Assembly (NCBI GenBank): GCA_027038805.1
Contig: JALWGO010000113.1
Span: 1-13,517 of the forward strand
Source of the DNA: Thermoprotei archaeon
GTDB taxonomy: Archaea > Thermoproteota > Thermoprotei_A > Sulfolobales > WANQ01
DNA length: 13,517 bases
Reading direction: 5' to 3'
Positions 12,631 through 13,517 of the stretch are shown one piece after another. A program made the position numbers and the translations under genes. Position 1 is the first letter of the stretch, and every line of letters begins with the position of its first letter. The notes under the pieces are model-generated. The model ran no database searches and was not told where the DNA came from. It saw only the letters and a list, made by a program, of their open reading frames with translations.

Positions 12631-13517
12631 CTATATTTTTGGTAAGTAGCTTAGGTCTATGGACTCTGGCTCACTGTCTGCGAGTTTTCCTGCAAGGAAC
12701 TCGTCATAACCGCTTAGATCTAGTAGACCGTGGCCGCTGAAGTTGAATACTATTATCTTTTTCTCATTGTTTTTCTTTGCTTCTCTAGCAATATCTATGA
12801 CCGCTTTTACTGCGTGCGCCGTTTCTGGTGCTGGTACGAATCCTTCTGCTTGAGCAAATATCCTCGCCGCCTCAAATACTTCTGTTTGTTTATAGGCTAC
12901 TGCTTTAACAATATTGTTATTTAATAGTATACTTAGGGATGGAGCTACACCATGGTATCTTAATCCTCCTGCATGGATCGGTGGTGGAACGAATCTATGG
13001 CCTATGGTATGCATTTTTATTAGTGGCGTTAGGCCGGCACTATCACCGTGATCATACGTGTATACTCCCTTTGTCATAGAGGGCGCAGCTTTGGACTCAA
13101 CAGCTATTATTTCTGCATCAAGTTTTCCTCTAAGCTTATCATATATGAATGGATAAGTGAATCCAGCAAAATTGCTTCCGCCGCCAACGCATCCTATTAG
13201 ATAATCTGGGTCTTCCTCACCCAGGTATTCTAGTTGTTTCTTTGCCTCAAGCCCTATAACCGTTTGGTGCATTAGGACGAAGTTTAATACCGATCCTAGA
13301 GAATACTTGGTGTCAGGACTGGTTAAAGCATCTTCTATTGCTTCGCTTATGGCAATTCCAAGGCTCCCCGGATTATCAGGGTCTTCTTCCAATATTTTTC
13401 TACCATAATTGGTTAAATTACTTGGACTGGGTACTACTTCGGCTCCATAGAGCTGCATTAGTATCCTGCGATAAGGTTTCTGCTTATAGCTTACTCGAAC
13501 CATATAGACTCTTATTC
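12631..13517 (-). CDS. trpB2: Tryptophan synthase beta chain, TrpB2 type, 5' part outside window
   Basis: The frame is open to the right edge (IRVY precedes MVRVSYKQKPYRR), so about 295 C-terminal residues of an expected 420-450 are visible. The N-terminal part with the PLP-binding lysine is missing. TrpB2 marks are VSYKQKPYRR, the phosphate-binding GCVGGGSNFAG (GGGSN at 13171-13185), HAGGLRYHG and the C-terminal NFSGHGLLDL. The enzyme condenses indole with serine or, in characterised archaeal TrpB2, with O-phosphoserine, to give tryptophan. TrpB2 proteins usually work without the standard TrpA partnership, or with a modified one. The serine kinase-like gene follows within 3 bases, in the same operon. 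An alternative role as indole-salvage enzyme cannot be excluded. Confidence 0.93.
   Translation of the reverse strand, partial: IRVYMVRVSYKQKPYRRILMQLYGAEVVPSPSNLTNYGRKILEEDPDNPGSLGIAISEAIEDALTSPDTKYSLGSVLNFVLMHQTVIGLEAKKQLEYLGEEDPDYLIGCVGGGSNFAGFTYPFIYDKLRGKLDAEIIAVESKAAPSMTKGVYTYDHGDSAGLTPLIKMHTIGHRFVPPPIHAGGLRYHGVAPSLSILLNNNIVKAVAYKQTEVFEAARIFAQAEGFVPAPETAHAVKAVIDIAREAKKNNEKKIIVFNFSGHGLLDLSGYDEFLAGKLADSEPESIDLSYLPKI

Noticed and set aside
1..13517. CRISPR arrays, rRNA genes or insertion sequences
   Set aside because: No regularly spaced repeats, rRNA-like sequence or transposase frames were found; the only long repeat is the tRNA-derived att pair.

Overview
The window looks like part of a hyperthermophilic crenarchaeal chromosome, most like Desulfurococcales. 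This is inferred from A+T-rich host DNA with AGA/AGG/ATA-rich codon use, archaeal TATA-type promoters, TTG and GTG starts, a TrpB2-type tryptophan synthase, an SSV-type integrase remnant in a tRNA gene, and a group 4 membrane-bound hydrogenase operon. The species cannot be named from this sequence.

Left part (1-7411, all on the minus strand). Six tightly packed, mostly overlapping genes read leftward from about 6173. They encode a four-cluster ferredoxin-like subunit, two proton-antiporter-like membrane subunits, a 100-residue membrane protein of unknown family, a HycD/NuoH-like subunit and a NuoC-NuoD fusion. The fusion keeps the CxxC nickel-site motif of real [NiFe] hydrogenases and runs off the left edge. 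Together they look like a Hyf/Hyc (formate-hydrogenlyase-type) energy-converting hydrogenase. Upstream is a separate transcription unit for a GltD-like flavin oxidoreductase, with a nearly identical promoter core.

Middle (7608-11853). An intact tRNA-Val(CAC) gene is followed by about 4.2 kb of partly G+C-richer DNA that ends in a decayed copy of the tRNA 3' half. A 33-bp perfect direct repeat marks the two ends, so this is an integrated element. Next to the tRNA is the N-terminal part of an SSV-type tyrosine integrase, read antisense into the tRNA and carrying a one-base frameshift. The matching catalytic C-terminal part is not at the other end. Inside are a palindrome cluster, a two-gene operon (a 95-residue protein and a 705-residue exported, sequon-rich surface protein), and a DUF433/DUF5615 toxin-antitoxin-like pair. 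The surface gene has an in-frame TAA followed by 53 more open codons that end in a membrane helix. The element looks like a decaying provirus or plasmid.

Right part (11977-13517, minus strand). trpB2 (5' end outside the window) is followed after 3 bases by a SerK-like ADP-dependent serine kinase gene of the ParB fold. Some archaeal TrpB2 enzymes use O-phosphoserine and SerK makes O-phosphoserine, so this pair may be a substrate-producing and substrate-using operon. That link is inference, but it is specific and testable.
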